NCBI RefSeq assembly: GCF_003205575.1
Contig: NZ_PYBW01000142.1
Span: 1 to 60,112 of the forward strand
DNA: 60,112 bases
Direction of reading: 5' to 3'
Origin: Streptomyces tateyamensis
GTDB taxonomy: Bacteria; Actinomycetota; Actinomycetes; Streptomycetales; Streptomycetaceae
A program made the translations under genes and the position numbers. Of the stretch, positions 26,353-34,248 are shown piece after piece. The notes beneath the pieces are model-generated. The model was not told where the DNA came from. It searched no databases and saw only the letters and a list, made by a program, of their open reading frames with translations. Position 1 is the stretch's first letter, and each line of letters starts with the position of its first letter.

Positions 26353-27018
26353 GTGACACGGTTGTGGGGTGTTCGCCCGAGGTGGCGGACGGATGTGCTC
26401 GGCGAGTTCTTCTGCCCCGGCTGTGGCGGGGACCGCAACTACCGTCGGCAGCACGGCCGGCGGTGGCTGCGGTTGTTCGAGCTGCCGGTGCTGCCGCTGG
26501 GCGGCGTGCAGGGCAGCGTGCAATGCACCAACTGCCAGGGCCGGTACGGGGTGGAGTGCCTGGAGCAGCCCACCAGTGCCCGGCTGACCGGGATGCTGCG
26601 GGACGCGCAGTACACCATCGCGCTCACCGTGCTGGCCGCCGGCGGCACCGGTTCGGCCGCGGCTCGGGCCCAGGCCTGCGAGCTGGTCCGGGTGGCCGGC
26701 TTCGAGGACTGCGGCGAGGCGCAGGTGCTGGCCGCGCTGGCCGCGCTCTCCGGGTTCGGCGAGGGCGAGCCGTTCGACGTGCACGGGGTGGGCAGCGGGC
26801 TGGCCATCGAACTGCACGCCGCGCTGGAGCCGTTGTCCCCCTACCTGGCCCAGCAGGGCCGCGAGCGGTTGCTGCTGCAGGGCGCCAGGATCGCGCTGGC
26901 CGACGGGCGGTACCTGCCGACCGAGCGGGTGGCGCTGGCCGCGGTCGGCGCCTGCCTGCGCCTGGGCGAGGACAGCGTGCGGCGCACGCTGGAGGCGGCC
27001 AGCCGCACCCCGCACTGA
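26353..27018 (+). CDS. TerB-like protein with N-terminal zinc ribbon (221 aa)
   Basis: N-terminal FCPGCGGD and VQCTNCQGR CxxC pairs form a zinc-ribbon (residues ~18-60), followed by an alpha-helical TerB/DjlA-type domain. TerB domains occur in tellurite-resistance and general envelope-stress modules, but no other ter gene is nearby and function is unknown. The GTG start is supported by GGGGAG eight bases upstream; an earlier GTG near 26314 is possible. A GC hairpin (CGGGCCCG arms at 27038-27045 and 27058-27065) follows. Confidence 0.75.
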   Translation: MTRLWGVRPRWRTDVLGEFFCPGCGGDRNYRRQHGRRWLRLFELPVLPLGGVQGSVQCTNCQGRYGVECLEQPTSARLTGMLRDAQYTIALTVLAAGGTGSAAARAQACELVRVAGFEDCGEAQVLAALAALSGFGEGEPFDVHGVGSGLAIELHAALEPLSPYLAQQGRERLLLQGARIALADGRYLPTERVALAAVGACLRLGEDSVRRTLEAASRTPH

Positions 27019-27148
27019 CCCACCCCTCCCCAAGAGCCGGGCCCGAACTCCCCCCTCCGGGCCCGCCGTGTCCCGCACCGGCTCCCCCCGTACAAGCCCG
27101 GTGCGGGCACACGGCTGTCCGGGCGGGCCGGTGGGGGAGAATGGGCGC

Positions 27149-27895
27149 ATGAGTCTGATCCGCGATGACGGCGTCGTGCTGCGTGCCCAGAAGCTCGGCG
27201 AGGCCGACCGGATCATCACCCTGCTCACCCGTCAGCACGGCAAGGTCCGGGCGGTGGCCCGCGGGGTGCGCAAGACCAAGTCCAAGTTCGGGGCCCGGCT
27301 GGAGCCGTTCTCCCACGTGGACGTGCAGTTCTTCAGCCGGGGCAGCGAGCTGATCGGCCGCTCGCTGCCGCTGTGCACCCAGGTGGAGACCATCGCGCCG
27401 TACGGCGGCGGCATCGTCACCGACTACGGCCGCTACACCGCCGGCACCGCGATGCTGGAGACGGCGGAACGTTTCGCCGAGAACGAGGGCGAGCCGGCCG
27501 TGCAGCAGTACCTGCTGCTGATCGGTGCGCTGCGCACGCTGGCCGCCGGCACCCACGAGTCGCACCTGGTGCTCGACGCCTTCCTGCTGCGCTCGCTCGC
27601 GGTCAACGGCTACGGCGCGAGCTTCACCGACTGCGCCAAGTGCGGGCTGGAAGGGCCCAACCGGTTCTTCTCGCTGCAGGCCGGCGGGGTGCTCTGCGCG
27701 GACTGCCGGGTTCCCGGTTGTGCCGTACCCTCCCCTGAGACACTGGTTCTGCTCGGCGCCCTGCTGTCCGGAGACTGGCGGACCGCGGACGTCTGCGAGC
27801 CCCGCTACTGGCGGGAGGGCAGCGGTCTGGTGGCCGCTTACCTGCAGTGGCACCTGGAGCGGGGTATCCGCTCGATGAGATACGTGGAGAAGTGA
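27149..27895 (+). CDS. recO: DNA repair protein RecO (248 aa)
   Basis: Recombination mediator of the RecFOR pathway: loads RecA on SSB-coated DNA and anneals strands. It has an N-terminal OB fold (SLIRDDGVVLRAQKLGEADRI), a helical body and the zinc-binding CAKC...CADC (~162-190). A GAGAAT -10 box lies six bases before the ATG, so the mRNA is likely leaderless. The stop is separated by two bases from uppS. Confidence 0.94.
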   Translation: MSLIRDDGVVLRAQKLGEADRIITLLTRQHGKVRAVARGVRKTKSKFGARLEPFSHVDVQFFSRGSELIGRSLPLCTQVETIAPYGGGIVTDYGRYTAGTAMLETAERFAENEGEPAVQQYLLLIGALRTLAAGTHESHLVLDAFLLRSLAVNGYGASFTDCAKCGLEGPNRFFSLQAGGVLCADCRVPGCAVPSPETLVLLGALLSGDWRTADVCEPRYWREGSGLVAAYLQWHLERGIRSMRYVEK

Positions 27896-27897
27896 GC

Positions 27898-28731
27898 ATG
27901 GCAGCGCGACGGCTCTTCGGCGGCAGCAAGCAGCGGGCCTACCAGGCCCCGTCCCCGCACCCGAGCGGCGCACAGCCGCCGAAGATCCCCGGTGAGCTGG
28001 TCCCGGCCCACGTCGCCATCGTGATGGACGGCAACGGCCGCTGGGCCAAGGAGCGCGGCCTGCCCAGGACCGAGGGCCACAAGGTCGGCGAGAGCGTGGT
28101 GCTCGACGTGCTCCGCGGTGCGATCGAGCTCGGTGTGAAGAACATCTCGCTCTACGCGTTCTCCACCGAGAACTGGAAGCGGTCGCCGGAAGAGGTGAAG
28201 TTCCTGATGAACTTCAACCGGGACGTGATCCGCCGCCGCCGTGACGAGTTGGACGCGATGGGCGTGCGGATCCGCTGGGCCGGCCGGATGCCCAAGCTCT
28301 GGAAGAGCGTGGTGCAGGAGCTCCAGGTCGCCGAGGAGCAGACCAAGGGCAACGACGCGGTCACCCTCTACATGTGCGTCAACTACGGCGGCCGGGCCGA
28401 GGTGGCCGATGCCGCCGCAGCGATCGCGGCCGATGTGGCGGCCGGCAAGCTGGACCCGACGAAGGTCAACGAGAAGACCCTCGCCAAGTACATGTACCAC
28501 CCCGACATGCCGGACGTGGACCTCTTCCTGCGCCCCAGCGGCGAGCAGCGCACCTCCAACTTCCTGCTCTGGCAGTCGGCTTACGCCGAGCTCGTGTTCC
28601 AGGACGTGCTCTGGCCGGACTTCGACCGGCGCGACCTGTGGCGGGCCTGCGAGCAGTACGCGATGCGCGACCGCCGTTTCGGCGGTGCGCTGCCCAACGA
28701 GGTCGCCGCCGAGCTGCCCGCACCGCGCTGA
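27898..28731 (+). CDS. uppS: Isoprenyl (undecaprenyl-type) diphosphate synthase (277 aa)
   Basis: cis-Prenyltransferase making the polyprenyl carrier lipid for peptidoglycan and teichoic acids. It has the catalytic MDGNGRWAKERG (~42-53), STENWKRS, and the C-terminal RPSGEQRTSNFLLWQ and ELVFQDVLWPDF. ATG 27898 has GGAGA seven bases upstream inside the end of recO; a GTG overlapping the recO stop at 27892 is too close to that site. Confidence 0.95.
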   Translation: MAARRLFGGSKQRAYQAPSPHPSGAQPPKIPGELVPAHVAIVMDGNGRWAKERGLPRTEGHKVGESVVLDVLRGAIELGVKNISLYAFSTENWKRSPEEVKFLMNFNRDVIRRRRDELDAMGVRIRWAGRMPKLWKSVVQELQVAEEQTKGNDAVTLYMCVNYGGRAEVADAAAAIAADVAAGKLDPTKVNEKTLAKYMYHPDMPDVDLFLRPSGEQRTSNFLLWQSAYAELVFQDVLWPDFDRRDLWRACEQYAMRDRRFGGALPNEVAAELPAPR

Positions 28732-28774
28732 CGCCGGAGCGCCGCAGCTCGGTCCAGAACCGGGTGACGGGCCG

Positions 28775-30097
28775 TCAGTCCCCCTCCGCGGTGCCGCCCC
28801 CGCCGTCCCGCTGGGGCGGCACCCGCTCGCTCGCGACGGCCTGTTCGGTCTGCACCTGGCAGGGGGCCGCGGCGGTGGACTGTCCGCGCAGGGCCTCGGC
28901 TTCCGCCAGCGCCTCGCCCGAGGGCGGCAGCGGCGTCCTTCCCCGGCAGGGCGGGATCTCGCCGGGTCCGCCCCGGTCGCTGGCCGGGTTCGTGGGGAGC
29001 CGGTCCAGGACGATCGCGGCACCACTGTGTTCGCCGACCGTGCGCCCCGCCCCCGCCGGGGCCAGGGCGTAACGGGCGATGACGGCTCCGGCGGTCGTGG
29101 TGATGGAGAGGAAGGGCTGGTCCAGCCGCCGACGCACCTCCACCACGGCGCCGGCCAGGTGGTGCGGCACGCCGTAGAAGTTGCCGCGGAAGGGCACCGT
29201 GCCCTGGTCGGTGACGGTGCGCCGGGCACACAGCCAGATCGGGTACGGCGCCGAGGGCAGCGCTCGGAGTGCTTCGGTTCCGGTTGCGTCCATCCGGGCC
29301 GCGAGCCGGCCGAGGCTCTCCTGGGCGTGTTGGAGGGCGGTGTCCTTCGGCAGGCCACGCCACCAGGCGCGGATCGTTTCGTTGATGCTCCCGGCCGTCG
29401 CCGGCTCCGGTTCGTCGTCCGGACGGGTCTGGACCCTCGCGCCGTAATACCTGGCCACGTGCCGGAACTGGGGCGACATCCGGTTACCGGTGTCGAAGTG
29501 CTCGGCGGAGTCCGAGCCGAACCACCAGTACTCCGTGGTGCCGCCCAACCGCCTCATCACCTGCTCCATGGCTTCGACCAGTTGGGGAAGATCGGCGTTC
29601 TCCGCCAGCACCGCACGCCAGCGCCCGGAGCGGGTGAGCGAGCCGACCAGGACGTGTGCTCGGTTTCCGCCGGCCCATACCGCCGGCGGATCGGGAAGCT
29701 CCAGCCAGTCGAATCGGATGGCCTCGTCGAGGCGCTGCGCGTCGCTCACGCCTCCCGCCGTGCCGAAACCCCGGCATTGCGTGCACAGCGGCCGGAGCTG
29801 GTGCCTGCGCAGGGCGCGGGTGAATGTCGAGTAGCCGCCGGGGTAGCCGAGCTCGACGACCTCGTCGAAGAGGGTGGCGGCGGGGAGGTGCGGGTCCTCC
29901 GCCAGCCGCAGGCGGCAGTACGGCAGGAACTGCGAGAAAACATCGGGCGCCATACTTCGAATACCCGGGACACGTTTTCCGGAGAGGTATGATCTCACCG
30001 TTTTTCGATCGCGTCCGAGATATCGGGAAATCGCGGTGATGGACCATCCCTGGCGCTTGCACCTGAGCGCTTCCATGTATTCTTCCCAACTGAGCAA
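28775..30097 (-). CDS. Orphan IS21/IstA-like transposase (440 aa)
   Basis: Helix-turn-helix N-terminus (GWSITAISRYLGRDRKTVRSYLSG, ~17-40), RNase H-like core and a C-terminal Mu-transposase beta-barrel-like region (GNFYGVPHHLAGAVVEVRR). A DDE triad can be proposed: D130 (RFDWLEL), D196 (FGSDSAE), E240 (GSINETIRAWW). No istB ATPase lies on either side and no terminal repeats were recognised, so it is not a complete IS21 element; it may be immobile or domesticated. The TTG start has GAGGGGG five bases upstream, and a TATATT -10 (30166-30161) lies in the AT-richer leader. The coding part has ordinary high GC. Confidence 0.8.
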   Translation of the reverse strand: MLSWEEYMEALRCKRQGWSITAISRYLGRDRKTVRSYLSGKRVPGIRSMAPDVFSQFLPYCRLRLAEDPHLPAATLFDEVVELGYPGGYSTFTRALRRHQLRPLCTQCRGFGTAGGVSDAQRLDEAIRFDWLELPDPPAVWAGGNRAHVLVGSLTRSGRWRAVLAENADLPQLVEAMEQVMRRLGGTTEYWWFGSDSAEHFDTGNRMSPQFRHVARYYGARVQTRPDDEPEPATAGSINETIRAWWRGLPKDTALQHAQESLGRLAARMDATGTEALRALPSAPYPIWLCARRTVTDQGTVPFRGNFYGVPHHLAGAVVEVRRRLDQPFLSITTTAGAVIARYALAPAGAGRTVGEHSGAAIVLDRLPTNPASDRGGPGEIPPCRGRTPLPPSGEALAEAEALRGQSTAAAPCQVQTEQAVASERVPPQRDGGGGTAEGD

Positions 30098-30417
30098 GAT
30101 TCCCCCTCACGGTCGAGCTTTCGCCCTGCAGCGGATGAGATATGCCAGAGGCAAGCCGGAAATATAGCACAAAGGGTGCAAGATCGAAGCGGAAAAACGT
30201 TTCTCTCATTTGTTGATCTTGGACATTCTCGGTGAGCGCCGGTCGGGGTTAATATGAACCTACCTTGTGTGGGGAATTTCGCAGGTTTGAAGTCGGCCGC
30301 GAAATCAACCACCCCCCGCGCCACCCCAGGTAATTTTGGCGAGCGCCTTCGGCGGCGAATATGGAATGACGCCCGAACGCCGTACTGACCTGACTGCCGC
30401 CGCCTCGTTGAGCAGCC
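30098..30417. promoter_or_regulatory. AT-richer divergent gap
   Basis: A 320-base stretch with clearly lower GC than its surroundings separates the orphan transposase from the small gene at 30418. Candidate -10 elements are TATATT on the minus strand (30166-30161) and TAATAT on the plus strand (30250-30255), the latter without a good -35. No gene, no IS end and no target duplication could be recognised. Confidence 0.5.
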
Positions 30418-30714
30418 GTGATCTCACCATGCCAGCCCTATCTGCCATCCCCCCTGGACCGGGACCCGGTCGCCAGCCTCGGGACCTGGCTCTTCGTACC
30501 GGACCGCCGCAACGCGGCCGGTGACGTGCACACCGGCTACCTGTCGCGCAACGGCGAACGAGTCGTCCTGGCCCACACCTCGCGCCTGTTGGCCGACTTC
30601 ATGCGCAAGGTCCGTCAGTTGGAGAGCGACTTCGCGGCGCGGCTGAACCTCCACACGTCCTCGGCCGAAGAGTCCGACCGCAGCTCTGGAGACCTGCCGT
30701 GTACGACCGGATGA
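30418..30714 (+). CDS. Small protein of unknown function (98 aa)
   Basis: Not recognised. It starts with GTG (MISPCQPYLPSPLDRDP), has a basic-amphipathic helix RLLADFMRKVRQLESDFAARL near the C-terminus and strongly GC-biased third positions, so it looks genuinely coding. The ribosome-binding site is weak. The 3' end overlaps the start of the DUF2637-like gene by 16 bases, implying coupling. Confidence 0.6.
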   Translation: MISPCQPYLPSPLDRDPVASLGTWLFVPDRRNAAGDVHTGYLSRNGERVVLAHTSRLLADFMRKVRQLESDFAARLNLHTSSAEESDRSSGDLPCTTG

Positions 30715-31409
30715 GCGATCTCCTCCCGCCGTTCGGGGCCTACGGTCACGGCGGCTGGTACGGCGAGGGCCTCGTGGAGGAGGACGGTCTCACCGAGGGC
30801 GGTCCGCACCAGTTCGGCTCCGTCACCGTGTCGACGCTCGGCTGGGAGGCCGAGGGCGTGTTCGCCCCCCGCCCTCGCGAGCCGGTCGAGCAACCCCCGC
30901 CGGTCGCACCCGACCCGGAGCGCTCACCGCCCTCCCGGCACCGACGACAGACGCGGCCCGCCGCACCGGCCTGGCCACGCGTGATCAGCTCGCTGTTCGG
31001 CGTACTGACGGCGCTGACGGTCATCGCGGTGTGCGTGATGGGGTGGATCCTCTCCTACGACCCGCTGCGGGACATGGCGTTCTCGCGAGTGCCGCGCGGA
31101 CTGTCGCAGCTGTGGCCGGTGGTCATCTACGGTCCGTGGCTGGTGGGTTGCCTCTCAGTGCTGCGGGCCGCGCTGCACGGCCGGCAGCTGGTCCACTCCT
31201 GGGTGGTGGTCATCCTGTTCTCCTCGCTCGCGACCGGTCTGTGCGTCGCCGGGGTCTCCCGGACGGCTTCGAACCTCATCGTCGTCGGCCTGCCCCCGCT
31301 CACCGCTGCCATCTCGCTGCACCAGCTCGTGCGCCAGCTCACCGTTGCCCCGCGCGCCCGCCGACCGCTCGGCCGTATCGCCGCGCACAAGATGCCGCCA
31401 AGACCGTAG
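30699..31409 (+). CDS. DUF2637-like membrane protein (236 aa)
   Basis: A Pro/Arg-rich cytosolic N-terminus (~1-90) precedes four hydrophobic segments (~95-115, 132-152, 163-185, 190-208) and a basic tail. The SYDPLRDMAF motif and helix layout resemble DUF2637/SpdB-type membrane proteins that are frequent in Streptomyces accessory DNA and conjugative elements. GTG 30699 is preferred because GGAG lies seven bases upstream; ATG 30711 would give an ATGA overlap. No enzymatic motif. Confidence 0.65.
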   Translation: MYDRMSDLLPPFGAYGHGGWYGEGLVEEDGLTEGGPHQFGSVTVSTLGWEAEGVFAPRPREPVEQPPPVAPDPERSPPSRHRRQTRPAAPAWPRVISSLFGVLTALTVIAVCVMGWILSYDPLRDMAFSRVPRGLSQLWPVVIYGPWLVGCLSVLRAALHGRQLVHSWVVVILFSSLATGLCVAGVSRTASNLIVVGLPPLTAAISLHQLVRQLTVAPRARRPLGRIAAHKMPPRP

Positions 31410-31491
31410 AACCCCCGGCGCGCCGACGGCTGACGGCTGACGCTCCGCGCTGCTGCCCGGACCTGGCTGCGGCCGCCGCCCGGACGGCGAG

Positions 31492-31523
31492 TACGGTGCC
31501 GTGAGACTCAAGTCGTCTCACGG
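31492..31523 (+). promoter_or_regulatory. Promoter with overlapping operator palindrome
   Basis: A TACGGT -10-like box (31492-31497) is followed at the expected transcription start by a perfect palindrome CCGTGAGAC (31499-31507) - 7 bases - GTCTCACGG (31515-31523). It ends two bases before the GGAG ribosome-binding site of the EspC-like gene, so it could act as an operator or as an RNA hairpin masking initiation. Confidence 0.5.
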
Positions 31524-31535
31524 GGGAGCGAGGTC

Positions 31536-31847
31536 ATGGTCGCCGATCATTTCCACATCGAGCCGGGGAAGGTCGAGGCGCTGAGCGCCGACTTCCACAG
31601 TGCGGCAGTCACGCTGGGCGGGCAGATCACCGCCTTCGGCAGCAAGGCGGAGAACGTCAACGACGCCTTCGGCGTGCTGGCCGAGTCCACCGACGCGCTG
31701 CAGAAGTACGTGACGATGACCCAGGCCACCGTGGTCAGCCTGCAGCAGTTGCAGGCCCAACTGGAGGGCTACTCGCAGGCGCTGGCCACCACGGTGACGA
31801 ACTACCAGACGGCGGACCAGCACAACAGCCGTCGGCTGGCGGTCTGA
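31536..31847 (+). CDS. EspC-like type VII secretion target (103 aa)
   Basis: Small all-helical protein resembling the EspC (T7SS_ESX_EspC, formerly DUF2580) family: FHIEPGKVEALSADF at the start, a helix-turn-helix hairpin, and a C-terminal YQTAD (90-94) matching the YxxxD/E export signal of type VII substrates. It has no signal peptide or WxG. It lies two bases upstream of a WXG100-domain protein; such pairs usually form heterodimers exported together. No ESX machinery genes are in the window. Confidence 0.75.
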   Translation: MVADHFHIEPGKVEALSADFHSAAVTLGGQITAFGSKAENVNDAFGVLAESTDALQKYVTMTQATVVSLQQLQAQLEGYSQALATTVTNYQTADQHNSRRLAV

Positions 31848-31849
31848 AC

Positions 31850-33034
31850 ATGGCCCAGAACCCGGACAACCAGGGCGGTCAGCAGACTCCGCCGCCACCG
31901 AAGATCGAGTCCAGCTTCGACATCTTCAGCCCCGGCGGCGACCCCTCGGTGCTGCGCGCCTGCGCCGCCGCCTGGCGGGAGATGGCCACGGACCTCAAGA
32001 GCACCCGGGACAGCCTGGACCACCAGGTGAGCCAGCTCGGCGGGGCCTGGACCGGCGCGGCGGCCGACGGCTTCCACACCCACTGGGAGCACACCAGGGG
32101 CGAGATCGACGCCGCGCTGCCCAACTTCGAGACGGTGGCCCAGCAGCTCGAGCAGGCGGCCGACTCGATCGAGTCGGTGAACAAGCAGATCCAGGAGATC
32201 GTGCTGGAGATCGCGGCCACCGCGGCTATCGGCATCGGCCTGTCGATCGTCACGGCCGGCTTCTCCGACGCGGCGGCCGCGGCCTCGGCCGCCGCCGAGG
32301 CGGCCGAGGCGAGCGCCGCGGTGGCCCGGCTGGCCCGGATCCTGGAGGCGGTCGCCAAGGTCCTGGAGACCGTGAAGACGGCGATGGAGGACAGCAAGCT
32401 GCTCAAGTTCGGCGTCAAGTTCACCGGCAACCTGGGCGCCAACTTCGGCGGCAACGTGCTCGGCCAGGCCATGGCGGGACAGCAGGTGACGGTGGGTCAG
32501 GACTTCCAGGACGCGGCCGTGTCGGCCGGCATCGGCACCGGCCTGAGCGGGCTGGGCGAGCTGGCCGCGCCCAAGCTGGGCAACGCGCTGGCCACCAAGC
32601 TGGCGGGTTCGGGTGCGCACGCCGGCCCGTGGGGCGGCGGCGAGACGGTCAGCAACCTGCTCAAGGGCGAGGGCCTGGCCGGCAGCATGTTCACCAACAG
32701 CCTCACCAGCGCGGCCGGCACCGCCGGGGCCGACGGGGTGGACATCCTCCAGGGCAGCAAGACCGGCGCCAACCTGGGTCCGGACATGCTCACCTCGGCC
32801 ATCGGCGGCGGCATCGGCGGCGCGGGGACGCACTACGGCGGCAAGGTCTACGGACCGGGCCCCGGCACCCACCGGGCCGGCGGCCCGGACGACACCACCA
32901 CCGGCGACGCGCTCACCAACGCCGGCGCCTACGGGCTGGCCGGCTCCGGCGAGAACGACCTGACCGGCGAGCCGGACCCGCAGAAGTTCTTCGACGACGG
33001 TCAGCCGCTGGTCGACCCGAAGGGCGCCTACTAG
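31850..33034 (+). CDS. WXG100-domain type VII secretion substrate (394 aa)
   Basis: The N-terminal ~100 residues form a WXG100-like helical hairpin (AWREMATDLKSTRDSLDHQV, then GGAWTGAAADGF with W67-T-G69). A hydrophobic Ala-rich segment (~118-160) and a long Gly/Ala/Thr-rich region follow, ending GQPLVDPKGAY. The architecture resembles long WXG100/PPE-like effectors, but no toxin fold or catalytic motif is recognisable in the C-terminal half. It is cotranslated with the EspC-like partner. The TAG stop lies within a 56-bp inverted repeat. Confidence 0.75.
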   Translation: MAQNPDNQGGQQTPPPPKIESSFDIFSPGGDPSVLRACAAAWREMATDLKSTRDSLDHQVSQLGGAWTGAAADGFHTHWEHTRGEIDAALPNFETVAQQLEQAADSIESVNKQIQEIVLEIAATAAIGIGLSIVTAGFSDAAAAASAAAEAAEASAAVARLARILEAVAKVLETVKTAMEDSKLLKFGVKFTGNLGANFGGNVLGQAMAGQQVTVGQDFQDAAVSAGIGTGLSGLGELAAPKLGNALATKLAGSGAHAGPWGGGETVSNLLKGEGLAGSMFTNSLTSAAGTAGADGVDILQGSKTGANLGPDMLTSAIGGGIGGAGTHYGGKVYGPGPGTHRAGGPDDTTTGDALTNAGAYGLAGSGENDLTGEPDPQKFFDDGQPLVDPKGAY

Positions 33035-33088
33035 GGCCTGTTTCAGACGTGGCGTCGCGGGCCCGGCGCCACTTCTGAAACAGGCCCT
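33033..33088. repeat. 56-bp inverted repeat over a stop codon
   Basis: 22-base arms (33033-33054 and 33067-33088) pair with a single mismatch; the outer 15 bases AGGGCCTGTTTCAGA are perfect. The 12-base loop is GC-rich. It begins within the TAG stop of the WXG100 gene. It may be a terminator, but the AT-containing ends also look like terminal inverted repeats of a miniature element. Confidence 0.7.
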
Positions 33089-33161
33089 GGCACTGACACC
33101 GGCTCGGGCCGGGCGCGGGACGCTCCCCGCGGCCCAGCCCGAGCACTTGGAGGGACGAGCA

Positions 33162-33776
33162 GTGTTCGAAGTGCACCGCAGCATCAAGCGGTTCCGCGCC
33201 GACCCGGCCTGGGAGTACCAGCGCCGTCCGCAGGCGCCGTGGGCCGAGTTCGACCGGCGCGGCTACCCCTTCACGCTGGAGAGCGGCCGCTCGCACCTGC
33301 GCGACCTGGTGCGCGGCCAACTGGCCGGGTACCAGGTGGTACTGGCCCACCAGGTGGTACCGCCGTGCGGCGCCAACCGCGGCGGTCACCTGTACTCGTT
33401 CTCGCTGGCGGTGCTGGAGCTGCCGCGCGCGCTGCCCGCGACCGCCGTGACCTGCCGCCGGCTCGCCGAGACCTGGCAGATCGACCGGCACCAGGCGCTG
33501 CCGCCCGGGGCGGGCCGGGCGCAGCCGCTGCCCGGCGGTGGCCCGGGCGCCCGGGTCCGCCGCACCGGCGCCGACCCGGCCTTCGCCGAACTGCTGGTGA
33601 CCGAGGAGGTCAAGCGGCTGACCCTGGCGGCGGACTGCGGCTGGCGGCTGGAAGGGAACCGGCTGATCGGCTGGACCGACGGGCGCCGCACCTACGAGGC
33701 GCTCAGCGCGCTGGCGCTGCGGCTGGCCGACCTGGTGGCGGCCTTCCCGCCCGCCGTCTGGGAGTGGACCGGCTGA
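33162..33776 (+). CDS. Conserved protein of unknown function (204 aa)
   Basis: Not recognised as a named family. It begins VFEVHRSIKRFRADPAWEY, contains RRGYPFTLESGRSHLRDLVRGQLAGY and VVPPCGANRGGHLYSFSL, a Pro/Gly-rich linker, and ends with WRLEGNRLIGWTDGRRTYEAL and an amphipathic helix. No signal peptide. The GTG start has GGAGGG seven bases upstream. It lies 127 bases after the WXG100 gene, beyond a strong hairpin; an accessory or immunity role for that protein is possible but only positional. Confidence 0.7.
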   Translation: MFEVHRSIKRFRADPAWEYQRRPQAPWAEFDRRGYPFTLESGRSHLRDLVRGQLAGYQVVLAHQVVPPCGANRGGHLYSFSLAVLELPRALPATAVTCRRLAETWQIDRHQALPPGAGRAQPLPGGGPGARVRRTGADPAFAELLVTEEVKRLTLAADCGWRLEGNRLIGWTDGRRTYEALSALALRLADLVAAFPPAVWEWTG

Positions 33777-33784
33777 GCCGCCGG

Positions 33785-34213
33785 CTACGGGGCGGCGGCG
33801 GCCAGCTGCTTGGCGGCGCAGTCGGCGCAGGTGCCGAAGATCTCCAGGGTGTGCGCGATGTCGCTGAACCCGTGCTCGGCGGCCACCGAGTTGGCCCAGC
33901 GCTCGACCGCCGGGCCCTCCACCTCGACGGTGGCGCCGCAGTGCCGGCAGACCAGGTGGTGGTGGTGCCCGCTGCTGCAGCGGCGGTAGACCGCCTCGCC
34001 GTCGGCGGTGCGCAGCACGTCGACCTCGCCGGCGTCGGCCAGCGACTGGAGGGTGCGGTAGACCGTGGTCAGCCCGACCGAGTCGCCCCGGTGCTTGAGC
34101 ATGTCGTGCAGTTCCTGCGCGCTGCGGAAGTCCTCGATCTCGTCCAGCGCCGCGGACACGGCGGCGCGCTGACGGGTGGATCGGGCGCGTGGCGACGGGC
34201 CTGCGGTGGTCAC
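33785..34213 (-). CDS. zur: Zinc uptake regulator Zur (Fur family, 142 aa)
   Basis: Zn-sensing repressor. Winged-helix DNA-binding domain (~10-75; TTVYRTLQSLADAGEVD), regulatory His cluster SGHHHHLVC and two structural CxxC pairs, C89/C92 and C129/C132. It is the last gene of znuA-znuC-znuB-zur and so probably autoregulated through the Zur boxes before znuA. GTG 34213 has AGGAGG seven bases upstream, which is better than the ORF's earlier start. Confidence 0.93.
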   Translation of the reverse strand: MTTAGPSPRARSTRQRAAVSAALDEIEDFRSAQELHDMLKHRGDSVGLTTVYRTLQSLADAGEVDVLRTADGEAVYRRCSSGHHHHLVCRHCGATVEVEGPAVERWANSVAAEHGFSDIAHTLEIFGTCADCAAKQLAAAAP

Positions 34214-34248
34214 CGGTGCTCCTCCTGCGGATCGGGGCGGGTCACACC

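Noticed and set aside
29484..30209. A second frame inside the transposase gene
   Set aside because: It is an overlapping frame of the IstA-like gene; the TTG start at 30097 with GAGGGGG gives the conserved protein.
33162..33776. Calling the 204-aa protein an immunity protein
   Set aside because: No toxin domain is recognisable in the WXG100 protein; only position supports it.
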